A stretch of DNA of 64,000 bases from Sipunculus nudus (GCA_026874595.1 CM049319.1:40495473-40559472), one strand, 5' to 3'; shown: positions 24,126-33,109, counted from the first letter of the stretch. Translations and numbers: made by a program. Notes: generated by a model from the sequence alone, not told the origin.

Positions 24126-24858
24126 TGTTACGGTCCCTTTTCACACCAAACAACTCAGGCCGAACCGTAACACATATGCTCAGACACGTTCTCTTCAAAT
24201 GAATACGTAACCAAAATATGGGTGCAAAAACAGTACTATATTACAATATTACAATATTTACAATCGTACACAAATAATATAATAGTCAATACATAACGTA
24301 ATTTATAACCAAGTCTCTGACGAAAACTGAGTCTCTAAATAACGAACTGTAACGAAATACTTAACTGAATCCGGTATACGAGAAACTGAAGTCCATCATC
24401 AACACATAATTCGGGCACACACAAAACTGAAGTCCTGTATTAATCCATGTGGCACCAAACAAACATAAAGTCTCTCCTCTTCCTAAATAATAAAGTTCAT
24501 GGCGTGGTTCATGGCATTCCGTGGGCTTGGGGACCAAGAGCCCACGGTCACGGTCCCCGGGGATAACAGCAATGTGGCGTTTCAAAGTCAATAGTCCCGC
24601 CTCGAACTGCAGGCGAGTTCGTTTTATAGGTTTTCAACAATGGGTGGAAACCGCAGAAGTTTGTGGTTTTGCTTGAGAGAAACGATAGCGCCGGCAGAAC
24701 TGCAAAACCAGTACTGAATGGTCCAAGAATAGTTTTTATGTTTCTAAAAGCGCGTCAGTAGTCACTGATAGCGGGGTGGATCCATAAGCGTGGAAACGGG
24801 GGCGGCCACACCAGTTCGTGGCGCCATCCTCCGATGTCCGGGTGACGTCCATGCAACA
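24126..24858 (-). repeat. 3' LTR of the Gypsy element
   Basis: 733 bp, TG...CA in element orientation (TGTTGCATGGACGTCACC at its 5' end, GGTTCGGCCTGAGTTG near its 3' end, ending CCGTAACA). It matches the other LTR at every place compared. It contains a hairpin, CCGTGGGCT at 24519-24527 with AGCCCACGG at 24539-24547. A 76-codon open frame inside it is duplicated in the other LTR and is not supported as a gene. Confidence 0.95.
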
Positions 24859-24869
24859 CCCCCACCCTT
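24859..24869 (-). promoter_or_regulatory. Polypurine tract of the Gypsy element
   Basis: In element orientation the bases immediately before the 3' LTR are AAGGGTGGGGG, an uninterrupted purine tract apart from one T. This is the expected primer site for plus-strand DNA synthesis. Confidence 0.8.
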
Positions 24870-25089
24870 AAAAGAAAGAAGGTAAGGAGAGCAAAGCATT
24901 AGCACTGTATGACGAGTATATGAGTAGTTTGACATCTTAAGCATTAGTTTATGCTTCTTACAGCTAATTAATTATCATCACAAATAGTATAATCAGCAAT
25001 ATCTTAATACATGTAATATATGTAATACAACTCTTCCAAAGGACAAAACATGTCCGAGGCTATAACAAGAGTCAATCATCAGATTAAAA

Positions 25090-26277
25090 TTAATGACGTC
25101 TCGATAACGTATCAGCGATTATGTTATCGGAGCCCTTGATGTGTTTGATAACTAGGTTAAACTCTGACAAGGCTAGACTCCATCTCATTAATCTCTGATT
25201 ATTATTCTTCATCTTATGAAGAAATGTTATGGGATTATGATCTGTATAAACAGTTATATCATACGGCGTAGAGCCCAAATATACTTCAAAGTGCTGTAAC
25301 GCCATCAATAGTGACAGAGTTTCCTTTTCAATAGTAGAATAATTCTTTTGATGAGGTAAAAATTTCTTTGAATAGTAGCAAACCGGATGACTTATGTTAA
25401 AGTCATCGTCTTGGATGAGCACAGCGCCTACACCGCAATCGCTGGCATCCGTCATGAGAGAAAACGGTTTATCAAAATTTGGAGCCTGTAACACAGGTGC
25501 ACTTTGTAATATAGCTTTGGCTCTTTCAAAAGCATTTTGACAGTTTTTATTCCAATGGAATTTTCTGTCCTTTTTCAATAGGTCCGTTAACGGATTTACA
25601 ACTTCTGCAAAGTTCTGACAAAATTTCCTGTAATACCCAGTCATTCCTAAGAATCGCATTAGTTCCTTGCGATTAGTAGGAACTGGAAATTCTACGATAG
25701 CAGATACTTTACTGGCAATTGGTTTTACACAACCTTTACCTACTTCGTGCCCTAAATATGTTACAGTTGCACGACAAAAATCACTCTTGGCAAGATTAAC
25801 TGTCAATCCTGCTTTTTTCAGTCTCTCAAAGAGTTCTACCAAACTTTGTTTATGATCTTCCCATATGTGATTGTATACAACAACATCATCAATATAGCAA
25901 GTACAGTTATCTAAGCCAGATAATACACAATTCATAAGTCTCATGAAGCAGGCTGGCGCATTTTTCATTCCGAAGGGCATAACTTTGTACTGGAACAAAC
26001 CGTTTGGCGTTACAAACGCAGATATTTGCTTAGCCCGTTCGGTAAGAGGTACCTGCCAATAACCTTTTAACAGATCTAACTTGCTAATATACGTAGCAGA
26101 TCCAATCCTATCAATGCAATCTTCCACTCTGGGCAAAGGGCAAGTATCTGTTATTGTTACAGTGTTAACTTTTCGATAGTCTGTACAAAATCTGTAGGTC
26201 ATATCAGGCTTCTTTATCAACAAACATGGGGAACTCCAGGCACTACTGCTGTTTTCAATAATATCATTCTCTATCAT
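25090..26277 (-). pseudogene. pol: Gypsy reverse transcriptase and RNase H (open part of a broken pol)
   Basis: 395 codons from the first Met. The same frame extends upstream to a TAG near 26334, so this Met is not the natural start. The RT domain spans about residues 15-190, with the first catalytic Asp at 68 in KLDLLKGYWQVPL, PFGMKNAP at 101-108 and the catalytic YIDD at 128-131. A connection region with FLGMTGYYRKF (about 209-219) follows. RNase H spans about 265-392 with Asp277 (LMTDASD), Glu319, Asp346 (TDHNP) and Asp389 (ADTLSR). All catalytic residues are present, so this portion looks intact; only its link to the upstream pol frame is broken. Its role is copying element RNA to DNA. 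It is antisense to the host gene. Confidence 0.93.
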
Positions 26278-26363
26278 ATACTTTATTTCATTCTTTATGG
26301 CTTGTAACTTTTGGGGACCAGCTCTATATGTTGCCTATTTAATAGGGGAAGCATCTCCAACGT

Positions 26364-26699
26364 CTACATCATGCTGTAGTACATTAGTTCTACGGGGACA
26401 TCAGGAAATAAAGATTCATAATTTAGCAGGATTTCCTTCAACTCTGATAACTGATCGAAATCCAAATGTGACAATTTCTGATCTAAATTATTTAAAATAT
26501 CAGAGTTGTTCAGTTTTACAGGATGTTCAGTTTTCTTCATGAGAACATCCTCGGCATTCTTTTCAGTTTCTTTAATGAGTACCAAATTTGTTTGGGGAGG
26601 ACTAGATTGACATGTTTCCGCTGATCTGTCATGATATTCTTTCAACATATTTATATGACAAAGTTGATGTGACTTTCTACGATCAGGAGTATCAATCAC
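26364..26699 (-). pseudogene. pol: Gypsy pol linker: end of integrase and region before RT (shifted frame)
   Basis: The translation starts IDTPDRRKSHQLCHINMLK, the usual end of a Gypsy integrase C-terminal module. It runs through an acidic/Lys-rich linker to LSELKEILLNYESLFPDVP, the segment normally found just upstream of RT. It overlaps the preceding frame by a few bases (break near 26695-26700). It ends in a wrong-frame tail after a further shift near 26395, and the continuation toward RT meets a TAG near 26334. These breaks show the copy cannot make a continuous pol. Confidence 0.8.
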
Positions 26700-27126
26700 A
26701 ATTCAAATCTGATTTCTTCTCAACAATTTTGTATGGTCCAGAGTATTTTGCTTGCAGGGGATGTCCTGGAATTGGGAATAATACCAGAACTTTATCACCA
26801 GGTTTAAATTCTCTTTTTGTCGTCTTTTTGTCATACCATACTTTCATTTTGTTTTGGGCTTTCTTTAAATGTTCTTGGGCGATTTCATTTGCCCTACTTA
26901 ATTTCTCCTTGAATTCCTGAACATATTTTAACAAGCTACTTTGACAACTGTTTTCCATCCAAGTGTCTTTTAACACCGCCAGGGGGCCTCTTACACAGTG
27001 CCCATACACTAATTCAAAAGGGCTAAACCCTAAGCTTTCTTGCACTGCTTCTCGGGCTGCAATTATCAAAAAGGGTAAACCCTCATCCCACTGGTTCCCA
27101 GTGTCAAGACAATAAGCTCTAATCAT
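26692..27126 (-). pseudogene. pol: Gypsy integrase C-terminal half (shifted frame)
   Basis: It encodes NMIRAYCLDTGNQWDEGLPF, then SLGFSPFELVYGHCVRGPL, the helical end of the integrase core ('W...L.......S...SPFEL..G'). It ends with a GPY/F-type module (LFPIPGHPLQAKYSGPYKI). It lies in a different frame from the upstream integrase: the break is at about 27165-27195, where an AGTGCCT.CC motif occurs twice in tandem, suggesting a small duplication. The third catalytic acidic residue (Glu) of the D,D,E triad falls on this side of the break, separating it from the two Asp residues. Confidence 0.88.
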
Positions 27127-27152
27127 GTTTTTGAGAGTTTGGTGAAATCGCT

Positions 27153-29951
27153 CTAGAGCACCTTGACTCTCAGGAAGGCACTCTGGTAGGCACTGGATTT
27201 GTAGTGTTTTATGCCTAGCTCTGCCATAACCTGGGCAAATATATTTGACATGAAATTTGAACCTTGATCCGTTTGTATTGTTCTTGGTAAGCCAAAAGTA
27301 GTAAAAAATTTAACCAGAGCTTCAACAATTTTCTTTGCAGATATAGTTCTAAGAGGAATAGCTTCTGGAAATCTAGTTGCAGTACACATGATTGTTAGAA
27401 CATATTCATTGCCATGTTTAGTTTTTCTTAGCGGTCCTACACAGTCAAGTATTACTGATTCAAACGCATCATGTGTTGTTGGTATGGGCGAGAGTGGCGC
27501 AGGACTAATTTGGTGGGTTGGTTTTCCAATCATTTGACACACATGACAAGTTTTACAGTATTTCGCCACGTCTCGTTTTAACTTGGGCCAGTAGAAGTGT
27601 TGGAGAATTTTGTGTTTGGTTTTCCTGACACCCAAATGTCCTGCCATAGGATGATCATGTGCAAGTTTTAAGATTTCTGGGCGATACTCGGGGGGAACTA
27701 CAATTTGATAAAGAGTTTTCCACATTTCGTCCGCCGGTATGGTGGGAGGTCTATATTTTCTGACTAGTACATCATTCTGTAAGGTGAAACAAGTTGGAAC
27801 TTTATCTGCTTCCTCTTTAGTCAAGGCATTTTCTCTAAGGGAGGCAATATCAGGATCTTTCTTTTGCATTTCTATCAAATCATCAGTTTTCATGCTAACT
27901 TCTACATTCTTTACACTCCTATCCTTCTTTAACTGTTCATGCCCATTTTGATCAGGCGATTTCACGCCGTTTGTACTCCTTTGGAGATATCTATTCAGGG
28001 TCTGTTTGCCCTGTACTACATTTGTAGTAGAGTCCTTTGGACTGGGTGTGCCACTTGGGTCACATACGGGCGATTTAATATTTACTCGCGTAACGGGCTT
28101 TAAGCCACTGACGTCATCGTTTGAATGCGCCATAAAGGTTTGCGAGAGGTCAAGTACAGAACTCTCTGGTTTCAGACTTGCCTTTTTACTCATCGCTCGA
28201 GTCACTACACAGCCTGGAAATACGCCCGGAAACTCCTGCTGGAGCAGGTCTGTGTCCCTATCAGTGCTCGGCAATTTTGTCATTCTGGGATCAATTTTCA
28301 CTCTGTCACCAGCTAAATCGTTGCCTAGGAGGAGCGAAACGCCCTCTACTGGCAACTTTGAACAAACTCCTACAGTTACAAATTCAGAGACTAAATCAGA
28401 TTCTAGTTTCACTCTGTGTAATGGAACTTCTAAAAATTCCGAATTAACGCCCTGGACTAGAACTGAACACCCCGCGTAACTCTCTTGAGAGAAGGGAAGA
28501 ACAGATTTCAAAACGAGGCTTTGGGTTGCCCCGGTATCCCTTAAGATTTTAACACGGGCCTTTCTTGCATGGTTACCCTCTAACTGAACAAAGCCATCTG
28601 ACACAAAGGGCTGAAAGCTCTCGTTGACAGGGCTTTGTGTTTCACCTTTAGTCTCTAGTTTACTGGGCATTGTTACCGGTTTCATGCTCTGCGTAACAGT
28701 TAACGCATTAGGTTTAGGCTTACTTTGACCGTATCTTTTTCTATAACACTCAGATTCTGTATGCCCCTTGAACTCACAGAATGTACAATATTTGGGTCCA
28801 GTCCTAGGTTGTCCCTCTTTATGTTGAGCAGGAGAGTCAGATTGACTTTTATACTGGGGTTTACCATGATCGGACTGTGGTTTACCTGAGCCGGAGTGAC
28901 CCCGATAGTAGGAACTACCCTTTCTCCGACCCAGTTTTGGGCTTTTGCTACCTTCTCTTTTCTCACCATACCTCCTCCTGTGACTGGTATAACTGGGGCG
29001 GTGCGTCAAGGCAAATTCATCTGCCAGGACACCAGCCTCGTTTACATTTCTTACTTTATGTTCATCCAAAAATATTTTAATGTCACTACGGATATGCCTT
29101 TTGAACTCTTCTATCAAAATTAGTTGTTTGAGTTTTTCAAAATCCTGATCAATTTTCATAGACTGACACCATCTATTAAATGCACTTTCTTTGTCTCTAG
29201 CATATTCAACATGAGTTTGATTTTCTCTTTTGGTGGCATTCCTAAATTTTAAGCGATACGCTTCGGGGACTAATTCATAGGCTCTCAGAAAGACCTCTTT
29301 TACCGTGTCGTAATCCCTGCATTGTTCGTCTGTGAGCGCAGTGTAAACGTCCTGTGCGCGACCAACCAGAACGCTTTGTAACAACAGGGTCCACTGGCCT
29401 TTAGGCCAAGCCATTAAAGTGGCCACCCGTTCAAAATAACTGAAATAACGCTCCACTTCGTTTTCATTGAAGGGAGGTACTTTTGTCGAATTTCTGAATA
29501 GGAATTCAGACGGCTCATGTGCTTTACGATTTTGAGGATTTTGTAACTCTAACTCTTTCAACTTAATTTGCGTTTCTCTTTCGATTTCACATCTACGGAT
29601 TTCTGTTTCTGCTTCATATTTCAATTTATCTGTTTCAACTTGAGCTTTGAGCTCATATTTCAATTTAAGTTCATACTTTCTCAATTCTAGTTCTATCGGG
29701 TCAATAGCTGTTGCCCCAAGAGGTTCCTTAATAGTTTTTTCCTCCAATTCAGATTCCTCTTTACTATCTACATCACCATATAATGATTTCTTAAGTACAT
29801 TTCTTAAACCCTCTACAGTGTATACCTCCATGATGTCAATATTTAAATGTAGAGCAACAATTTCAAGTTCATTTTTCTTTAACGTATACAATAAGCTCCT
29901 ATTTTCTCTTAATTGTGGTATAATTTCATTTGGTTTAAATTCCGTACCCAT
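27153..29951 (-). CDS. gag-pol: Gypsy Gag-protease-integrase polyprotein (932 aa, truncated by frameshift)
   Basis: Gag: a Lys/Glu-rich predicted coiled coil at about residues 85-137, then a capsid region at about 150-320 (VPPFNENEVERYFSYFERVA, then AYRLKFRN and LKQLILIEEFKRHI). The capsid resembles Gmr1-type gag, from which the vertebrate SCAN domain is thought to derive. A basic tail is followed by one CCHC zinc knuckle (C389, C392, H397, C402). Protease: DTG at 472-474. A long unrecognised spacer runs to about 690. Integrase: HHCC zinc region (H765 or H767, H772, C802, C805), then core Asp836 (LDCVGP) and Asp895 (TDQGSNF). The frame then shifts near residue 922 and stops. The start at 29951 follows an untranslated leader of about 135 bp after the PBS. 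Antisense open frames (for example 28006-28479) are shadows. Confidence 0.92.
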   Translation of the reverse strand: MGTEFKPNEIIPQLRENRSLLYTLKKNELEIVALHLNIDIMEVYTVEGLRNVLKKSLYGDVDSKEESELEEKTIKEPLGATAIDPIELELRKYELKLKYELKAQVETDKLKYEAETEIRRCEIERETQIKLKELELQNPQNRKAHEPSEFLFRNSTKVPPFNENEVERYFSYFERVATLMAWPKGQWTLLLQSVLVGRAQDVYTALTDEQCRDYDTVKEVFLRAYELVPEAYRLKFRNATKRENQTHVEYARDKESAFNRWCQSMKIDQDFEKLKQLILIEEFKRHIRSDIKIFLDEHKVRNVNEAGVLADEFALTHRPSYTSHRRRYGEKREGSKSPKLGRRKGSSYYRGHSGSGKPQSDHGKPQYKSQSDSPAQHKEGQPRTGPKYCTFCEFKGHTESECYRKRYGQSKPKPNALTVTQSMKPVTMPSKLETKGETQSPVNESFQPFVSDGFVQLEGNHARKARVKILRDTGATQSLVLKSVLPFSQESYAGCSVLVQGVNSEFLEVPLHRVKLESDLVSEFVTVGVCSKLPVEGVSLLLGNDLAGDRVKIDPRMTKLPSTDRDTDLLQQEFPGVFPGCVVTRAMSKKASLKPESSVLDLSQTFMAHSNDDVSGLKPVTRVNIKSPVCDPSGTPSPKDSTTNVVQGKQTLNRYLQRSTNGVKSPDQNGHEQLKKDRSVKNVEVSMKTDDLIEMQKKDPDIASLRENALTKEEADKVPTCFTLQNDVLVRKYRPPTIPADEMWKTLYQIVVPPEYRPEILKLAHDHPMAGHLGVRKTKHKILQHFYWPKLKRDVAKYCKTCHVCQMIGKPTHQISPAPLSPIPTTHDAFESVILDCVGPLRKTKHGNEYVLTIMCTATRFPEAIPLRTISAKKIVEALVKFFTTFGLPRTIQTDQGSNFMSNIFAQVMAELGIKHYKSSAYQSAFLRVKVL

Positions 29952-30086
29952 ATTTGCAAAGTATCAAGATAACGTGTCTGAGAAATATCCGAGTTCAATT
30001 GTAGTTAAATACTAGTTCAATACCTAGAAGTTATAGAGACCACTGTGAAATTTTACATCCAAATGTAGCCGTTATTACGAAATACA

Positions 30087-30106
30087 GGGTCTCGTCGCGG
30101 TCGCCA
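30087..30106 (-). promoter_or_regulatory. Primer binding site of the Gypsy element
   Basis: In element orientation, three bases after the 5' LTR, the sequence is TGGCGACCGCGACGAGACCC. It is complementary to a tRNA 3' end of the form ...CGCGGTC-G-CCA. An acceptor stem of that type with discriminator G fits a tRNA-Arg. The tRNA identity is inferred from general knowledge of arginine tRNAs; the PBS position is directly supported by its spacing from the LTR. Confidence 0.7.
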
Positions 30107-30109
30107 TTA

Positions 30110-30837
30110 TGTTACGGTCCCTTTTCACACCAAACAACTCAGGCCGAACCGTAACACATATGCTCAGACACGTTCTCTTCAAATGAATACGTAACCAAAA
30201 TATGGGTGCAAAAACAGTACTATATTACAATATTACAATATTTACAATCGTACACAAATAATATAATAGTCAATACATAACGTAATTTATAACCAAGTCT
30301 CTGACGAAAACTGAGTCTCTAAATAACGAACTGTAACGAAATACTTAACTGAATCCGGTATACGAGAAACTGAAGTCCATCATCAACACATAATTCGGGC
30401 ACACACAAAACTGAAGTCCTGTATTAATCCATGTGGCACCAAACAAACATAAAGTCTCTCCTCTTCCTAAATAATAAAGTTCATGGCGTGGTTCATGGCA
30501 TTCCGTGGGCTTGGGGACCAAGAGCCCACGGTCACGGTCCCCGGGGATAACAGCAATGTGGCGTTTCAAAGTCAATAGTCCCGCCTCGAACTGCAGGCGA
30601 GTTCGTTTTATAGGTTTTCAACAATGGGTGGAAACCGCAGAAGTTTGTGGTTTTGCTTGAGAGAAACGATAGCGCCGGCAGAACTGCAAAACCAGTACTG
30701 AATGGTCCAAGAATAGTTTTTATGTTTCTAAAAGCGCGTCAGTAGTCACTGATAGCGGGGTGGATCCATAAGCGTGGAAACGGGGGCGGCCACACCAGTT
30801 CGTGGCGCCATCCTCCGATGTCCGGGTGACGTCCATG

Positions 30838-30842
<5 letters not shown>
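30110..30842 (-). repeat. 5' LTR of the Gypsy element
   Basis: 733 bp, the counterpart of 24126-24858, with no difference noticed on reading. As the 5' LTR it should carry the promoter, which fires toward lower coordinates, opposite to the receptor gene. The same hairpin (CCGTGGGCT...AGCCCACGG) is at 30503-30531. Confidence 0.95.

Positions 30843-30898
<56 letters not shown>
30843..30898. repeat. (AT)n microsatellite
   Basis: 56 bases of perfect AT dinucleotide repeat begin directly at the outer edge of the 5' LTR. A short AT tract also precedes the other LTR, so the retrotransposon inserted into an AT microsatellite. Confidence 0.97.
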
Positions 30899-30901
<3 letters not shown>

Positions 30902-30974
30902 AAATTTTACAAAACGTGTTAAATTACATCGCTGTATCACTAAGCCTGTTTCTCTAACCATTCTGGAACAGAAT

Positions 30975-31235
30975 CAACACTGCTATGACCTGGTTGAGTA
31001 AAACGCCACGTCCTTGTGTCTCAGATTTAGATGACTTTACTGATCTCTCTTCGTGTAGTAAAGTGGCGTTCTTCTGTCTCAACTGAAGATGACTGTGCTG
31101 CTCTGGCTTCGTGTAATAAAACGCCACATCTGTCTGTCTTAGTTAAAGATAACTTTACTGCATTGACCTCGTGTAATAAAACACCACATACTTCTGTATC
31201 AGAAAAGCACGGCATTATCTCTTTCAATGTTTGGC
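30975..31235 (+). repeat. About 60-bp minisatellite, about 4 copies
   Basis: Copies share GTGTAATAAAACGCCACATC, TGTCTGTCTTAGTTAAAGAT and GACTTTACTGCTCTGACCTC. Divergence is substantial. The open frame of 132 codons at 31031-31429 starts in this repeat and has no recognised domain. Confidence 0.75.
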
Positions 31236-31874
31236 GTAACCAGCAATCATTTTGTCGCGTATCTTATGACACAAAGGGGATGCCCATGCGTTCCATTTTT
31301 CCAGATGTGAAACTTTGTCAGCGGATGAAACCCCATGGCCATTTTTCCTTCACAAACGAGCGCGCCTTTCAGGGGTTCCTCGGTTGTACGACACGGTTAA
31401 GGGGACAATTACACACTGCGGTGCAGTAGTTACATAGCCCGGTTAACACAAATATATAAAATGAGATAAAGCGTATGCTACTACCCTGTCAGGTAATCCG
31501 AAACCGGAATGGAATGTATATACTTAGTTAAGCTACCATTAAAAACAGCTGATTTTCTAGCAAAAAAAAAGATGTTCGGTTTTCCTTAGATATCGCTCGG
31601 GAAAAAAGTAAACAGGTCAAGTGCTCATTCACACTAGGAACCTTTGTGAATGTAACAAACAAAGGAACACATGTCTGTTCCGCAATGTCGGTTTATCTGG
31701 CCGATGCAACAATGATACATATCCATACATATGTTAAAGATTTAATGCATATCTGGATAACTTACAATTTCATGAAATGGTTTATGCTCAAGTTGTCTCC
31801 TTAAAAGTAAATGTTTTCGTAAAAGATCAACTGTCAGTATATGAATAATACTTAGAACTAAATCTACTTGTCAG
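31236..31874. other. Intron 3, right part, no gene seen
   Basis: Apparently unique, moderately AT-rich sequence leads to the exon D acceptor. I recognise no repeats or coding segments here. The acceptor upstream of exon D (CTTGTCAG) has only a weak pyrimidine tract. Confidence 0.5.
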
Positions 31875-32086
31875 TCGTGGCTCTGTGTGTTCCTGATGAT
31901 GAGGTGCGCAAGTGGATGCTGGCCGCTTACGATGAGGGGATGACGGATGGTGATTATGTCTTCATCTTCCTGACTCAGTTTTACCCTGACGAGGTAAAAT
32001 ACAGCGAGGTCACAAACCGGTCCTACTGGGAGAAAGGTGACGGGAGGGACGAAGAGGCCAGGAAAGCATTTGCCAATCTCTTTTAT
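31875..32086 (+). CDS. Receptor guanylate cyclase-like gene, ectodomain exon D
   Basis: The acceptor AG is at 31873-31874. The leading TC completes an Ile codon with the trailing A of exon C, and 70 codons follow to a phase-0 end at 32086 before GTACGA (a non-ideal donor). Across the junction the peptide reads KREARIVALCVPDDEVRKWM, then LAAYDEGMTDGDYVFIF. This is the most diagnostic part: receptor guanylate cyclases have 'ARI(I/V)...C......(R)..ML.A...GM.NG.YVFI' here. Near its end the exon has WEKGDGRDEEARKAFANLF, matching the 'DGRDEEAK.AF..L' motif of that family. This favours a guanylate cyclase receptor over class C GPCRs or glutamate receptors that share the fold. Confidence 0.87.
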
Positions 32087-32179
32087 GTACGATGTTGTAT
32101 CTCTTCTATGCGCGTTGTGTTACGTAAACATTCTGCTTAGGGGAAAATATAGGGCCGACCCGAGATTCGATCCGATTAT

Positions 32180-32785
32180 GTCTCCGTATGTCTTCTTTGT
32201 ACGCTGTTACTTTTAAGTCTCCGTTTTTCTTCTTCGTACGTTGTTACTTTTATGTCTCCGTATGTCTTCTTTGTACGTTGTTACTTTTAAGATTCCGTAT
32301 TTCTTCTTTGTACGTTGTTACTTTTATGTTTCCGTATTTCTTCTTTGTATGTTGTTATTTTCAAGTCTCCGTTTGTCTTCTTCGTAAGTTATTACTTTAA
32401 AGTCTCCGTATGTCTTTTTTGTACGTTGTTATTATTTAGTCTCGGCATGTCTCTTTTGTACGTTGTTACTTTTAAGTCTCCGTATGTCTTCTTTATACCC
32501 TGTTACTTTTAAGTCTCCGTATGTCTTCTTTGTACGCTGTTACTTTCACGTCCCCGTTTGGCTTCTTTGTACGCTGTTACTTTTAAGTCTCCGTTTGTCT
32601 TCTTCGTACGTTGTTACTTTTATGTCACCGTATTTCTTCTTTGTACGTTGTTACTTTTATGTGACCGTATTTCTTCTTTGTATGTTGTTACTTTTATGTC
32701 TCCGTTTGTCTTCTCCGTAAGTTATTACTTTTTAAGTCTCCGTATGTCTTCTCTGTACGTTGTTACTTTTAAGGCTCCGTATATG
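32180..32785 (+). repeat. 37-bp intronic minisatellite, about 16 copies
   Basis: The unit is TCTCCGTATGTCTTCTTTGT followed by ACGTTGTTACTTTTAAG (37 bp; for example starts at 32181 and 32218). It lies in intron 4 between exons D and E, starting about 95 bp after the donor. It is pyrimidine-rich on the sense strand. Confidence 0.92.
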
Positions 32786-33001
32786 CGTCCGTCTCAGAAC
32801 ATAGATGTAGGTAAACAGTATCTAACAATCTATCAAACTCCTCCGAAACTCCTATTCAAAATTTAATATCTTATATGTTATTATTGTTACAAGTAGTGGT
32901 ATTAGAAGTGGTGGTAGTAGTTATACATATTAGAAACGGCACGAATTATTTGCCATTTGTTTTCAATCAGCCAGCGTTTTTGTTTTCTATATCTTCTTCA
33001 G

Positions 33002-33109
33002 TTCACCAGTAAGACACTCAGTTTCAGCGATGTACGGAAATACCAGAAAGAGTTCAATGAAGCAGGCAACACAATGCCCTGGCCCAGTATTTTAATGCCG
33101 CCGACAAAG
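33002..33109 (+). CDS. Receptor guanylate cyclase-like gene, ectodomain exon E
   Basis: The acceptor TATCTTCTTCAG ends at 33001 after a good pyrimidine tract; the donor GTAAAA is at 33110. The exon is 36 codons in phase 0 on both sides, matching exon D. The peptide FTSKTLSFSDVRKYQKEF, then NEAG...MPWP, corresponds to the 'l.vt...p....y..F..ev..r' segment after the 'AF..L' motif in the guanylate cyclase ectodomain. Similarity is weaker than in exon D, so the call leans on phase, splice sites and position. The rest of the ectodomain, the transmembrane segment and the intracellular domains should follow, but none is visible in the 30.9 kb to the window edge. Confidence 0.72.

Larger units (their letters stand above)
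24126..30842 (-). mobile_element. Complete 6.7-kb Ty3/Gypsy LTR retrotransposon, Gmr1-like domain order
   Basis: The element is 6,717 bp, lies antisense in intron 3, and is bounded by 733-bp LTRs of identical length that I could not tell apart by eye. In element orientation the order is 5' LTR (30110-30842), PBS, gag, protease, integrase, reverse transcriptase, RNase H, polypurine tract, 3' LTR (24126-24858). Integrase therefore precedes RT, unlike most Gypsy elements and like the Gmr1 group, although the RT/RNase H sequence is clearly Gypsy-type. The target was an AT-repeat. ATAT on both sides is compatible with a 4-bp duplication but cannot be proven in such sequence. Gag-PR-IN is open for 932 codons; pol downstream has at least three frame breaks and a stop. 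Confidence 0.93.

Noticed and set aside
28006-28479. 157-codon open frame on the + strand
   Set aside because: It is antisense to the Gypsy protease region, whose minus-strand frame carries the recognisable domains.
24126-30842. Endogenous retrovirus with envelope gene
   Set aside because: No envelope-like open frame lies between RNase H and the 3' LTR (only about 220 bp remain); it is an LTR retrotransposon.
31031-31429. 132-codon open frame as a further exon
   Set aside because: Half of it is a minisatellite, the rest has no domain similarity, and exons C and D already join in phase without it.
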